From contig CATWNM010000024.1 of the NCBI GenBank assembly GCA_958352145.1, positions 1-35,127 of the forward strand: a DNA stretch of 35,127 bases. The letters are read 5' to 3'. How positions within the stretch are numbered: the stretch's first letter is position 1; each line of letters starts with the position of its first letter. Made by a program: the position numbers and the translations under genes. This DNA is from an uncultured Eubacteriales bacterium. Lineage in GTDB: Bacteria; Bacillota; Clostridia; Oscillospirales; CAG-272. The notes beneath the pieces were generated by a model. The model was given only the letters and a program-made list of their open reading frames with translations. It ran no database searches and was not told where the DNA came from. Below, in pieces: positions 16,265 through 25,442 of this stretch.

Positions 16265-17611
16265 ATGAACGAGGAGCTTATCCGGAAAATGCCGGTCGCC
16301 ATCGAAGCGGAGCAGTCCGTGCTCGGTTCGATTCTGATCAGTCCCGAAAGCTTTGATAAAATCGCCTCGCTGATCACGGCGGATGATTTTTATCTCGAAG
16401 AGCACCAAAGCATCTTCGAGACCATGAAGGAACTGTATAAACAAAACCGCGAGATCGACCCGGTCACGCTGGTCGACGCGCTTGCTCGGGACGGCGTCTA
16501 TGACAAGGCGGGCGGCGCGCAATATGTCCGCCTCATTGCAAAAACGGTTCCCACAGCCGCAAACATCGTCGATTACGCCAAGATCGTCAAAGACAAAAGC
16601 ACGCTGCGCAGTCTGATTCAAGCCTGCGAGGAAATCTCCGGCGAAGCCTATACCGAGGTCGGAGAGGTCGAGCATATGCTCGACGCGGCCGAGCAGCGGA
16701 TCTTTGAGATCGCCGAACGGCGCGAGTCCAAAAATTTTGAAAAAATCAGCGATATCCTTACGCGCGTCTATCAAAATCTGGAACTCATCTCCAAGGACAA
16801 AAGCGCGCTCAAAGGAACGCCGACCGGCTTTTCCGGACTGGACCGCACGCTTGTGGGGCTCGGCGACAGCGACCTTGTGCTGATCGGCGCGCGGCCAGGC
16901 ATGGGCAAAACCTCGTTTGCGCTCAATATTGCGGCAAACGTGGCCAAGACTTCCAAAAAAGCGGTCTGTATCTTTTCTCTGGAAATGTCCTCCGACCAGC
17001 TCGTCTCCCGCATTTTATCCAGCGAAGCTATGGTCGAATCCAACGCCCTGCGCAGCGGCAACCTCTCCGAGGAGGACTGGACCCGCCTCGCGCACGCCGC
17101 ATCGGAAATGGCCGAATGCGACATCCTGATCGACGACACCACCGGCCAAACGATCACCGGCATGAAAGCCAAGCTTCGCCGCGTAAAAAATCTGGGACTA
17201 TGCATCATCGACTATCTGCAGCTTATGCAGAGCGACCGTCGCATCGACAACCGCGTGCAGGAGGTTGCGGATATTTCGCGCAACCTCAAGATTATGGCCA
17301 AAGAACTGAATGTGCCGATCATCTGCTGCGCGCAGCTTTCGCGCGGTCCCGAATCGCGAACCGATAAAAAGCCGATGCTTTCCGACCTGCGCGATTCGGG
17401 CGCGATCGAGCAGGACGCGGATGTGGTTATTTTTCTTTACCGCGACGAGTATTATAAAACCGACCGCGCCGCATCCGAGGCGGAACAAAACGCCAACACC
17501 GCCGAGATCATCATCGCCAAAAACCGCCACGGCGGCACCGGCAGCGTCAAGGTCGGCTGGATCGGCCAATACACGAAATTCCGCACGATCGAAGATCAAT
17601 TTGCAGAGTAA
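16265..17611 (+). CDS. dnaB: Replicative DNA helicase DnaB
   Basis: A 448-residue hexameric helicase that unwinds DNA ahead of the replication fork (called DnaC in Bacillus subtilis). The N-terminal domain begins with P-AIEAEQSVLGSILISPE (residues ~10-110) and is followed by the linker. The RecA-like domain has Walker A GARPGMGKTSFALN (~206-219), FSLEMSSDQLVSR, Walker B LCIIDYLQLM, the CAQLSRGPESR element and DLRDSGAIEQDADVV-F. No intein interrupts it. GAGG five bases before the ATG supports the start. It is in the operon between rplI and tilS. Confidence 0.97.
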   Translation: MNEELIRKMPVAIEAEQSVLGSILISPESFDKIASLITADDFYLEEHQSIFETMKELYKQNREIDPVTLVDALARDGVYDKAGGAQYVRLIAKTVPTAANIVDYAKIVKDKSTLRSLIQACEEISGEAYTEVGEVEHMLDAAEQRIFEIAERRESKNFEKISDILTRVYQNLELISKDKSALKGTPTGFSGLDRTLVGLGDSDLVLIGARPGMGKTSFALNIAANVAKTSKKAVCIFSLEMSSDQLVSRILSSEAMVESNALRSGNLSEEDWTRLAHAASEMAECDILIDDTTGQTITGMKAKLRRVKNLGLCIIDYLQLMQSDRRIDNRVQEVADISRNLKIMAKELNVPIICCAQLSRGPESRTDKKPMLSDLRDSGAIEQDADVVIFLYRDEYYKTDRAASEAEQNANTAEIIIAKNRHGGTGSVKVGWIGQYTKFRTIEDQFAE

Positions 17612-17660
17612 CGCCGCGCCGCAAAGACCGGATCAAACGGAAATACGGGAGGACGCCTTT

Positions 17661-19010
17661 ATGCTTGCGGCTGAAAAAAAATTCAAACGCGCCGCCGAGC
17701 GTCTGCTTGAGGGCGGCGTTCTCGCCGCCCTCTCGGGAGGCGCGGATTCGGTATGCCTTCTGCATCTGCTGCTGTCTTACCGCGCCGAAAGCAACGCGGA
17801 TTTTCCGATTGCCGCGGCGCATCTGAATCATGGCCTCCGCGGCGCCGAGGCCGATCGGGACGAGGTTTTCTGCGCTTCGCTCTGCAAGGCGCTCGGCGTG
17901 CCGTTTTTCTCCAGGCGGGTGGACGCCGCGGCCTATGCGGCCGCGCGCAAACTCAGCATCGAAGAGGCCGGACGTGTACTGCGCTACACATTTTTTGAGG
18001 AGATCCTCCGAGCGCACCCAAAATTTTGCCGCATCGCGACCGCGCACAATCAGGGCGACGTATGCGAAACCATGCTTTTTCATCTGGCGCGCGGGACCGG
18101 GTTAAACGGTCTTTGTTCGATTCCGGAACGGCGCGGAGCCGTCGTCCGTCCTTTACTCAGCGTCAGCCGCACGGAAATTTTAGAATACAACCGTCAAAAC
18201 GGCATCGATTTTGTAACCGACAGCACAAACGCTTCCGACACATACAGCCGAAACCGCCTGCGCCTGCGCGTTCTGCCCGAACTGGAAGCGGTTTGCCCCG
18301 GATGCGCCGACAACATGGCGCGCGCGGCGGCGCTTTTTAAAAAAGATGCGGATTACCTTGACGGCGAGGCCAAAAAGGTATATGATAAATTGGAAAACGC
18401 CGGCAGCCTCAACACAAAACCTGCACAAAACATTCACCAAGCCCTGCTTTCAAGAGTTTTGCTTCTGCTGTATAATAACAGTGGATTTTCAGAACTGAGC
18501 GCCGTTCATATCGCCGCTCTATGCGAAAAAATCGCCGGCGGCTCTGAAAATTTTACGCTGAGCCTGCCCGGCGCCCGCGCAGTCTGCGCGCGCGGTGTTT
18601 TGCACTTTGAAGCGCCGGAGCGGCCTAAAGCCGCTTTTTCACATCCGGTGATTCTCGGGCAACCGCGCCTTTTGGAAAACGGCGTTTTGCTGCTGGTCAC
18701 AAAAGCGCAGAACCCTGCGGGCTTTGAAAAGGCGCATCGAACGCGCATACGCGCCGAATTCGCCGCGCGGCCGCTCACCGTGCGCAGCCGACTTGCCGGC
18801 GACCGGATTGTTTCATTCGGTACGCGGCACAAAGTCAAACGCATGATCTGCGACAAAAAGCTTACCGCCGCCGAAAAAGAACGTCTGTTTTTCCTTTGCG
18901 ACGGCGAGCAGCTTTTATATATCCGCGGCCTTGCCACCGCCGACGCGGCTTTCTGTCCGGACGGCGAGAAAGACGCTTTATACGTTTTCTATCTGGACAA
19001 ATCTGAATAA
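17661..19010 (+). CDS. tilS: tRNA(Ile)-lysidine synthase
   Basis: A 449-residue TilS, which attaches lysine to C34 of the CAU-anticodon isoleucine tRNA, so that the tRNA reads AUA as Ile. The ATP pyrophosphatase loop SGGADS is near residue 24, in VLAALSGGADSVCLLHLLL. It is followed by AAHLNHGLRG-EADRDE and IATAHNQGDVCETMLFHLARGTGLNGL, both diagnostic. The substrate-binding and C-terminal domains continue to KVKRMICDKKL and the TADAAF ending. The frame is open further upstream into dnaB, but the ATG at 17661 has GGGAGG and begins at the family's usual N-terminus. It precedes hpt, as in many Bacillota. Confidence 0.95.
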   Translation: MLAAEKKFKRAAERLLEGGVLAALSGGADSVCLLHLLLSYRAESNADFPIAAAHLNHGLRGAEADRDEVFCASLCKALGVPFFSRRVDAAAYAAARKLSIEEAGRVLRYTFFEEILRAHPKFCRIATAHNQGDVCETMLFHLARGTGLNGLCSIPERRGAVVRPLLSVSRTEILEYNRQNGIDFVTDSTNASDTYSRNRLRLRVLPELEAVCPGCADNMARAAALFKKDADYLDGEAKKVYDKLENAGSLNTKPAQNIHQALLSRVLLLLYNNSGFSELSAVHIAALCEKIAGGSENFTLSLPGARAVCARGVLHFEAPERPKAAFSHPVILGQPRLLENGVLLLVTKAQNPAGFEKAHRTRIRAEFAARPLTVRSRLAGDRIVSFGTRHKVKRMICDKKLTAAEKERLFFLCDGEQLLYIRGLATADAAFCPDGEKDALYVFYLDKSE

Positions 19011-19035
19011 AGGAGAAGCTTCCGGCAAAATCCAC

Positions 19036-19584
19036 ATGAACAAAGACATTTTGAAAGTACTCGTCAGCGAACAACAGCTGGACGCGCTGACGACGCGCCT
19101 CGCCTCCGAGATTGACCGCGATTTCGGCGGAAAATGCGAGCATTTGGTGTTGCTCGGCATTCTCAAGGGGTCGCTGCCTTTTATGGCCGATCTGATGAAA
19201 AAACTGAAAACCAATCCGGAGATCGAACTGATGAAGGTTTCCTCTTACGGCAGCAGTACAAAATCGAGCGGCTCGGTAAAAATCGTACTCGACTGGCAGC
19301 GCAAGAACATCGAAGAATGCGATATTCTTGTAATCGAGGACATTATCGACAGCGGACGGACGCTCTCCTACTTATGCGGCTACCTGAAGCAGAAGGGGGC
19401 GAAAAGCGTGCATACCTGTACTCTGCTCGATAAACCCTCCCGCCGGGAAATCGACTTTACGCCCGATTACTGCGGCGAGATCGTCCCGGACGAATTTGTG
19501 GTCGGCTACGGGCTCGATTACGACGAAAAATACCGCGCGCTCCCCTATATAGGCGTACTCAAACCTGAAATCTACGCAAAATGA
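19036..19584 (+). CDS. hpt: Hypoxanthine phosphoribosyltransferase
   Basis: A 182-residue type I phosphoribosyltransferase converting hypoxanthine (and guanine) with PRPP to IMP (GMP) in purine salvage. The PRPP-binding loop is seen as VIEDIIDSGRTLSYL (residues ~101-115). Other family parts are LVLLGILKGSLPFMADLMK, V-SYGSSTKSSG and the C-terminal VGYGLDYDEKYRALPYIGVL. The ATG at 19036 gives the normal family N-terminus. The nearest good ribosome site (AAAGGAGA) lies about 17 bases upstream, a long spacing, so initiation efficiency may be low or coupled to tilS. It lies in the tilS-hpt-ftsH arrangement usual for Bacillota. Confidence 0.95.
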   Translation: MNKDILKVLVSEQQLDALTTRLASEIDRDFGGKCEHLVLLGILKGSLPFMADLMKKLKTNPEIELMKVSSYGSSTKSSGSVKIVLDWQRKNIEECDILVIEDIIDSGRTLSYLCGYLKQKGAKSVHTCTLLDKPSRREIDFTPDYCGEIVPDEFVVGYGLDYDEKYRALPYIGVLKPEIYAK

Positions 19585-19651
19585 TTTATCCCACACGGGG
19601 TATACTACTCCCAGCACTTCTATTTTCCGTGCGGAAAGGCTTGGTTACTTC

Positions 19652-21679
19652 ATGAAAAACAATTTTAAAGTCATTCTGGTCTACATCCTGTTTATCGCCG
19701 CGGTGACCGTCATCGTCGCCAATATGTTCGGCGCGCCGAAAACAGAAACCGTAACCTACAGCGATATTTTGGATTATTTTGAATCCGGCAGCGTCAAATC
19801 GTTTACTGTAGACGCAAGCAATAAAATGACGCTTGAACTGCGGCCTGAGAGCGCAGATCCAAACGCAAAGGGGAAAACGGTCACTTATACCCTGCGCGAC
19901 CTGTCGATTTTTATTCATGACGCAGGAGACCTGATCCGCGCGCAGAAAGAGGCGGGTACGCTCGAAACGTACGAATACGAGCCGCCAACGCAGCTTCCCT
20001 GGTGGGTCAGCTTTCTGCCTTACCTCGTTATGATCGTCATCTTTATCGTCTTCTGGATCTATATGAGCCGGCAAATGACCGGTCAAAGCGGCAAAATGAA
20101 CGGCTTTGGCCGTGCGCGCGTCAAAGTCGGGAGCGACGAAAAAAAGCGCGTCACCTTTGCTGACGTAGCGGGCGCAGACGAGGAAAAGGAAGAGCTTGAA
20201 GAGGTCGTAGAATTTCTGAAGCATCCTGCCGAATTTGAAAAACTCGGCGCCAAAATCCCGCACGGCGTGCTTTTGATGGGCCCGCCCGGTACGGGCAAAA
20301 CGCTGCTCGCAAAGGCGGTCGCCGGAGAGGCGAACGTGCCGTTTTATTCGATCTCAGGTTCCGACTTTGTAGAAATGTATGTGGGCGTCGGCGCTTCGCG
20401 CGTGCGCGATCTGTTTGAAACCGCAAAGCGCCATCCGGCCAGCATCGTTTTCATCGATGAGATCGACGCGGTCGGCCGCCAGCGCGGCACTGGTCTTGGC
20501 GGCGGCCATGACGAACGCGAACAAACCCTCAATCAGCTTCTGGTGGAAATGGACGGCTTTGGCGGCGGCACCGGCGTCATCGTGATTGCAGCCACCAACC
20601 GCGCGGATGTTCTGGATCCCGCATTGCTGCGTCCCGGCCGGTTCGACCGGCAGATTACGGTCGGCTATCCCGATATCCGCGGCCGTGAGGAAATACTCAA
20701 AGTGCACGCAAGAAACAAGCCTTTCGAGAGCGATGTGGATCTGCGGACGATTGCAAAGACGACGGTCGGCTTTACCGGCGCAGACCTTGCCAATCTGCTG
20801 AATGAAGCCGCGCTTCTGGCCGCGCGCCGCAAAAAGCACCTCATCGGGATGAACGACATTGAAGACGCAATGCTGAAAGTCATCGTGGGTCCGCAGAAAA
20901 AAGCCAAGAAAATCTCCGATAAAGAGAAAAAGCTCACCGCGTATCACGAAGCAGGGCACGCTATTGCCACCAAGATTATGTGCCCCGACGAAAGCGTGCA
21001 TCAGATCTCGATCATCCCCAGCGGTCAGGCTGGCGGGTATACGCTTTCTTTGCCGAACGACGACCGTTCTTACCGCTCAAAAGGCGACATGGAAGCGCAG
21101 ATTGTCACGCTGCTCGGCGGCCGCTGTGCTGAAGCGCTGATTATGGGCGACATCTCTACCGGCGCGTCGAACGATATTGAACGCGCGTCTACCATCGCGC
21201 GCAACATGGTGATGCGCTACGGCATGAGCGATAAGCTCGGACCGATCGTGTACGGAACCGGTCATGACAGCGTATTCCTCGGACGGGACTTTGCGACTTC
21301 GCAGAATTATTCGGATAAGACCGCTTATGACATCGACGAAGAAATTCAGCGGATCGTGAAGGGCGCCTATGACAAAGTGGAACAAATTCTCAAAGATCAT
21401 ATGGAAAAGCTCCATTTCGTCGCCGGCTTCCTGTTTAAAAACGAGGTTATGGAAGAAGATCAGTTTGAGGCCGCGATGCAGGACGGCGAGCACACTATGG
21501 AAGAAATCGAAGCGCTGAAAAGCGAGCGGGCGCGCCGCAGCGAGCTTGAAAATGCGGAGGCCAAACGCCTGCGCGAAGCCGAGGAAGCAGAGCGCCGCCG
21601 CAGGGCAAAAGAGGAGGCCGCCGCAAGACTGGATCAATCGGAACCAGATAACGGCGCGCCGCCCCCTCCAAAAGACTAA
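19652..21679 (+). CDS. ftsH: ATP-dependent zinc metalloprotease FtsH
   Basis: A 675-residue membrane-bound AAA protease that degrades misfolded or regulatory membrane proteins. Two membrane helices (residues ~6-26 and ~117-140) flank an extracytoplasmic domain. The AAA module has Walker A GPPGTGKT (from residue 210), Walker B IVFIDEIDAVGRQRG and the second region of homology ending RPGRFDR. The zinc protease site is H432-EAGH. The C-terminal ~80 residues are highly charged (E/R/A-rich, coiled-coil-like) and end in a Pro-rich tail, as often seen. The start is followed immediately by a helix; AAAGG lies some 11 bases before it. It is the last gene of the operon and is followed by a hairpin-rich region. 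Confidence 0.97.
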   Translation: MKNNFKVILVYILFIAAVTVIVANMFGAPKTETVTYSDILDYFESGSVKSFTVDASNKMTLELRPESADPNAKGKTVTYTLRDLSIFIHDAGDLIRAQKEAGTLETYEYEPPTQLPWWVSFLPYLVMIVIFIVFWIYMSRQMTGQSGKMNGFGRARVKVGSDEKKRVTFADVAGADEEKEELEEVVEFLKHPAEFEKLGAKIPHGVLLMGPPGTGKTLLAKAVAGEANVPFYSISGSDFVEMYVGVGASRVRDLFETAKRHPASIVFIDEIDAVGRQRGTGLGGGHDEREQTLNQLLVEMDGFGGGTGVIVIAATNRADVLDPALLRPGRFDRQITVGYPDIRGREEILKVHARNKPFESDVDLRTIAKTTVGFTGADLANLLNEAALLAARRKKHLIGMNDIEDAMLKVIVGPQKKAKKISDKEKKLTAYHEAGHAIATKIMCPDESVHQISIIPSGQAGGYTLSLPNDDRSYRSKGDMEAQIVTLLGGRCAEALIMGDISTGASNDIERASTIARNMVMRYGMSDKLGPIVYGTGHDSVFLGRDFATSQNYSDKTAYDIDEEIQRIVKGAYDKVEQILKDHMEKLHFVAGFLFKNEVMEEDQFEAAMQDGEHTMEEIEALKSERARRSELENAEAKRLREAEEAERRRRAKEEAAARLDQSEPDNGAPPPPKD

Positions 21680-21689
21680 CGTATTCAAA

Positions 21690-21818
21690 AAACGGGCGGA
21701 GAATCTTTGTTCTCCGCCCGTTTGAGCTTGTCAACAAACTTGGGTTCGCTCTCGCGGCGCTTGACAAGCAAAAATGGGCATACAGAGCGACATGCGTGCC
21801 GCTCTGTATGCCCATTTT
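21690..21818. terminator. Three successive hairpins between ftsH and the convergent stalk-domain gene
   Basis: Hairpin 1 (21690-21723) has a 14-bp stem AAACGGGCGGAGAA / TTCTCCGCCCGTTT and is the likely ftsH terminator. Hairpin 2 (21726-21769) pairs GCTTGTCAA with TTGACAAGC over a 26-nt loop. Hairpin 3 (21771-21818) is a 19-bp perfect stem starting AAAATGGGCATACAG, usable in both directions. No ORF is supported here. Confidence 0.75.
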
Positions 21819-21902
21819 ATTAAATTGTAAGGCCGAGAACGTCCTTCATGCTTCGCAGCTCCGCTGCGTCTTTTGTACGGTACGCCGCTTTCTTCTCCAT
21901 CT

Positions 21903-22967
21903 TCAGTTTAACTGCGTAACCACCAAATTATCAAACGAAACCGTACCGAAATTACTGAGTCCGTCCCGTTCGCCGTGGAGACGGAAGCCAAACGTTCCCG
22001 AACTCCAGGTTGCATCTTCAGTTGTTAGGGTCAAAAGAACATTTCCGGTCGCAAGGTCGCTGTACGTACAGGTGATCGTATTGCCCTCAACCCTCATGTT
22101 TAGATGTAGATCATACCCCGGCGCAAAGGAATCCTCGGATACGATCAAATTGCCGCCCCAGCCTCCGCCGGCGCTTCCGTAGCCAATGGCGCCGATTTTT
22201 CCGGTAAAACCGATAAATCCGACATAGCCGTAATGCGCATTGGAATTTGCATCAGTCGCCTGCGCATAGTCGCTTCGGATAATCACGCCGCCCTGCGTTT
22301 GAATATTATACATATCCACATCGACCATATAATCGGTCAGGTAGGCCGCGCTCGGGCGATTGAACAGAAGAAAGGCGGCTTGGTCGGCGGTTTCGGGATC
22401 GATCATGGAATCAAAATACAGCCGTCCGTCCCGAACCGACCAGTTCCCGCGGTAAGCCGTAAATTCATCCAAAATCGAAGCGTCGGAAAAATCCGTGGAA
22501 AAATACACGCCGTCGTCACCGGTCTTAGTAATAGTCGCCGTGCTGGATGCACCGTTCCAATCTACGGTCGCGCCAAGCGCCTCGGCCACAAAGCGCACCG
22601 GCAGGTAGGTTCTCGAATTTTCGATAAACGCAGGCGCGTCGAGCGGCTTTTCCTCGCCGTTGACCGTCGCTGTCGCAGCGCCGATCGTGATCTTGATCTC
22701 GGCCGTGCCGCTCGTGATCGTCGCCGTGCTGGTCGCGCCATCCCAAGTAACGGCCGCGCCGAGGTTCTCCGCAACAAAGCGGACAGGCAGCATCGTGCGG
22801 CTCTGGCGAATGACCGGCGGAGCGTCCAGCGCCTTGGCCACGCCGTTGACATAGCCGCTGCTATCGCCGATCGTCATTTTGATTTCAACGGATTCGGCCG
22901 CGGCCGCTGAAATCCACAAGATGCAGACAGCAATCAGCACAGCTGCAAATGCAAAGATTTTTTTCAT
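21903..22967 (-). CDS. Secreted stalk-domain protein with lectin-like C-terminal domain
   Basis: A 354-residue secreted protein. Residues 1-24 are a signal peptide. Two tandem copies of the copper amine oxidase N-terminal-like (stalk) domain occupy ~28-87 and ~88-147. Each has IKITIG-type strands, V-NG..K-LDAP, the [LT]PVRFVAE-LGA turn and W[DN]GA-STATIT. Residues ~155-354 resemble a concanavalin-like/LamG jelly-roll fold (DUF1080-like): FS-TDFSDAS, NWSVRDGRLYFDS, VDVDMYN, GVIIRSDYA, and GTFGFRLHG with a terminal SFDNLVV. Despite the name, the stalk domain carries no amine oxidase activity. The likely role is glycan binding at the cell surface. GGAGGG precedes the ATG at 22967. It lies next to two polysaccharide-active genes. 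Confidence 0.8.
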   Translation of the reverse strand: MKKIFAFAAVLIAVCILWISAAAAESVEIKMTIGDSSGYVNGVAKALDAPPVIRQSRTMLPVRFVAENLGAAVTWDGATSTATITSGTAEIKITIGAATATVNGEEKPLDAPAFIENSRTYLPVRFVAEALGATVDWNGASSTATITKTGDDGVYFSTDFSDASILDEFTAYRGNWSVRDGRLYFDSMIDPETADQAAFLLFNRPSAAYLTDYMVDVDMYNIQTQGGVIIRSDYAQATDANSNAHYGYVGFIGFTGKIGAIGYGSAGGGWGGNLIVSEDSFAPGYDLHLNMRVEGNTITCTYSDLATGNVLLTLTTEDATWSSGTFGFRLHGERDGLSNFGTVSFDNLVVTQLN

Positions 22968-23439
22968 TTGAATCCCTCCGTTCAGTTTTCGTGCGTCCGC
23001 TGCTAAAAATTCATGTTTTCAATCCGCGCTTTCCCAATGCCGAAAATGGCAGCACCGTCGAATTTTCGTCAAAAATTCTGTTTTTCTTTTCATGGAACAA
23101 AAAGCCAAGCGCCGCCGCAGAATTTGCCTGCAAAAAAGCAGCAAATTGTCAACTCAAACAGCTTTCGCACCTATCTACTTGTGAATATAGCACGGCACTG
23201 CGTCGGATACAAGCCAATTGATATACAAATAATAGTCAAAAATCATGAATTTATAAAAGTGGTCGGACTGCGTTGTAAAACAGCAATCTTTTCGTTAACC
23301 GCGCGCATTTCCCAAGTGAATGGATTTATTTTTGCAAAAGTGCAACATTTTTACTAATTTTTAAAAAAATTTATACGCACTTATCCATTGGAAAATGGTA
23401 TAATTATAGGTAAGAATTTATATATCAAGGAGTGGTCAT
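22968..23439. other. AT-rich divergent intergenic region
   Basis: 472 bases with AT content clearly above the surroundings and no supported ORF or RNA gene. It must hold the promoters of both divergent secreted-protein genes. One good extended -10 (23396-23404) serves the right-hand gene. A possible minus-strand pair TTGTAT / TATATT (23212-23184) is weak support for the left-hand one. Confidence 0.5.
23396..23404 (+). promoter_or_regulatory. Extended -10 promoter of the esterase-dockerin gene
   Basis: TGGTATAAT lies 36 bases before the start, without a recognisable -35 box at 16-18 bases, which is a pattern expected of extended -10 promoters. Confidence 0.5.
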
Positions 23440-25353
23440 ATGAGAACAAAGCATTTTTCCCGCAAGCTGCTTCTTAGCGCAATGATTTTGCTTGCCGTGC
23501 TGTTTTTACTGCCTGCAGCCGCCGAAGACGCAGCTGCGGTCGTCTATGTAACAGACGGCGGCACCGGAAACGGCGCGACGCCCGAAGCGCCTCTTGGGTC
23601 TCTGAGCGCCGCTTACACCGCACTTGGAGACGCCGGCGGAACAATCGTCATTATGGAAAAACTGACGCTGACCGCCCACTTCACCGAGCCTGCGCATACC
23701 GGAGCGGTTACGGTTACGCAGGAACACGGCGGCGTATCCTACCGCCAAACGGACGACCACGGTCTCAAAGTAACCAATTACCGTTACTTTTTAAACGGCC
23801 CTACGACGTTTGAACATATTACATTCCGCGGTAGCGGTCAGACCGGAAACAATTTTCTGCTGTTTGTCGCGCAGTTTAATCCCATTACAATGGGCGAAGG
23901 GATACACTGCGAAGATTTCGGTGATTTTTCCGTGATTGCCAGAGGCGTGAGCATTCTCGGCGGCGTACAGTCCGGGGGGGATAAAGCCAATACCGTTACC
24001 GATGACCTCGACACGCATATTACCATCCGGAGCGGAAAATTTATCATCGCCGCGTTCTCCCGGCAAGTGTCCACGCAGTATACCGGCATGGCCCATATCC
24101 ATATATACGGCGGACAACTCTATAATCTTTATCTTGGTTCCGCCAATGCCGGAAAAGGCGGAGACGTCGATCTACGGATCGAGGGCGGCGAATTTTCCGG
24201 GTTGTGGATGGCGACCAGCGGCACCGCCTGCAATTTAACCGGCGATCTCACCATTACCATCACCGGCGGCGATTTTTCAAAATTGACCGGCGCAGACGGC
24301 ACAGTCAGCGACGGTACTTCGAGCATCGACCTCTCGGCGTTCGCCGACGCCTCCGTGCTCCAAAGCAAACTGGCGGACTTTGATACGATCATCACTCAAT
24401 CCGGAACGACCTCGAATCTGAAGCCGGAAGCCGTCTTTGAAACCGGCTCTTTCACTGCGTCGAACGGCGCGACCATCCCCTACCGCTATTATTTGCCCGA
24501 AGACTATGAAACCTCCGGCAAAACCTATCCCGTATTCCTGTACATGCACGGGAACGGCTCGCGCGGTTCAGATAACGCAACGCAGCTGACCACCAACGGT
24601 GCGGCACTCAACACAGCGGTTCTAAACTCAAAATACGACTGTATTATGATTGCGCCGCAGTGCCCGTCCGCATCGCAATGGGTCACGAATTATCCGGGCG
24701 GAACCGGCTTTGCAGGAGAATTAGCGGCAGGCGCGCGGCAGAACAGCCAGTATCTGGACGCCGCTATTGAACTGCTGAACTACTTTATCACAACATACAG
24801 AGCCGACACCTCGCGCATTTATGTGACCGGTTCGTCCAATGGCGGAGGCGCCGCATGGAGCATGACCGCCTGGTATCCGGAAGTCTTTGCAGCCGCAGTT
24901 CCGCTTGCGGGCACGGGCGATACCGGCGCCGCCGCTGCGATTGCGTCCCGTTACACGCAAGTGCCGATCTGGACGTTCCACGGAGACGCAGACACGACGC
25001 TTTCGGTCGAAGGCACAAGAAAACTTGTCGAGGCGATTCAGGCGGCGGGCGGTGAAAAAATCATCTATACCGAAATCGCCGGCGGCACACACAATATCTG
25101 GAAAGAAGCCGCAGCGACAGAAGGCTTGATCGACTGGATTTTTGCGCAAACCAACGAACACTTCCAAAACACGCTTCCGCCGCAGACGGAAGACCCGACC
25201 GACACGAGCGGCATGGACATAAACGGCGACGGCATCATCAGTCTGCTCGACGTACTGCTCCTGCTGAAACGCGGACCGGCCGACAAAGCAAATCTGGAAG
25301 ACGTGCTGCGCATGCTCCGGCATATTGTGGGAACTCCGGATATGACAAAATAA
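23440..25353 (+). CDS. Secreted beta-helix / carbohydrate esterase-like alpha/beta hydrolase / dockerin protein
   Basis: A 637-residue modular exported protein. Residues 1-28 are a signal peptide. Residues ~33-330 form a repeat region with strands of the I-x-GG-[EDQ]-F/L type (LRIEGGEFSG, ITITGGDFSK, HIYGGQLYN), probably a right-handed beta-helix. Residues ~340-580 are an alpha/beta hydrolase of the PHB-depolymerase/feruloyl-esterase-like group. It has FLYMHGNGSRGSDN for the oxyanion region, nucleophile S466 in GSSNG, an acidic residue in HGDAD (D516 or D518) and H551 in GGTHNIW. From 593 a dockerin type I-like motif D-x-NGDG-x-x-x-x-x-D is followed by a degenerate second half. An ester-linked plant polysaccharide is the likely but unproven substrate. 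AAGGAG precedes the ATG. Confidence 0.82.
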   Translation: MRTKHFSRKLLLSAMILLAVLFLLPAAAEDAAAVVYVTDGGTGNGATPEAPLGSLSAAYTALGDAGGTIVIMEKLTLTAHFTEPAHTGAVTVTQEHGGVSYRQTDDHGLKVTNYRYFLNGPTTFEHITFRGSGQTGNNFLLFVAQFNPITMGEGIHCEDFGDFSVIARGVSILGGVQSGGDKANTVTDDLDTHITIRSGKFIIAAFSRQVSTQYTGMAHIHIYGGQLYNLYLGSANAGKGGDVDLRIEGGEFSGLWMATSGTACNLTGDLTITITGGDFSKLTGADGTVSDGTSSIDLSAFADASVLQSKLADFDTIITQSGTTSNLKPEAVFETGSFTASNGATIPYRYYLPEDYETSGKTYPVFLYMHGNGSRGSDNATQLTTNGAALNTAVLNSKYDCIMIAPQCPSASQWVTNYPGGTGFAGELAAGARQNSQYLDAAIELLNYFITTYRADTSRIYVTGSSNGGGAAWSMTAWYPEVFAAAVPLAGTGDTGAAAAIASRYTQVPIWTFHGDADTTLSVEGTRKLVEAIQAAGGEKIIYTEIAGGTHNIWKEAAATEGLIDWIFAQTNEHFQNTLPPQTEDPTDTSGMDINGDGIISLLDVLLLLKRGPADKANLEDVLRMLRHIVGTPDMTK

Positions 25354-25360
25354 ATCCATA

Positions 25361-25401
25361 TCAAAAGCGCCTGCCGCAAACACAGCGGCAGGCGCTTTTG
25401 A
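25361..25401. terminator. Bidirectional terminator between the esterase and metallophosphatase genes
   Basis: A 17-bp perfect stem (TCAAAAGCGCCTGCCGC and its complement, 7-nt loop) gives TTTT on either strand. It serves the two converging genes. Confidence 0.85.
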
Positions 25402-25442
25402 TGATGAATCAATAAACAAAGCGCATTTCTATGCGCAAGGGG

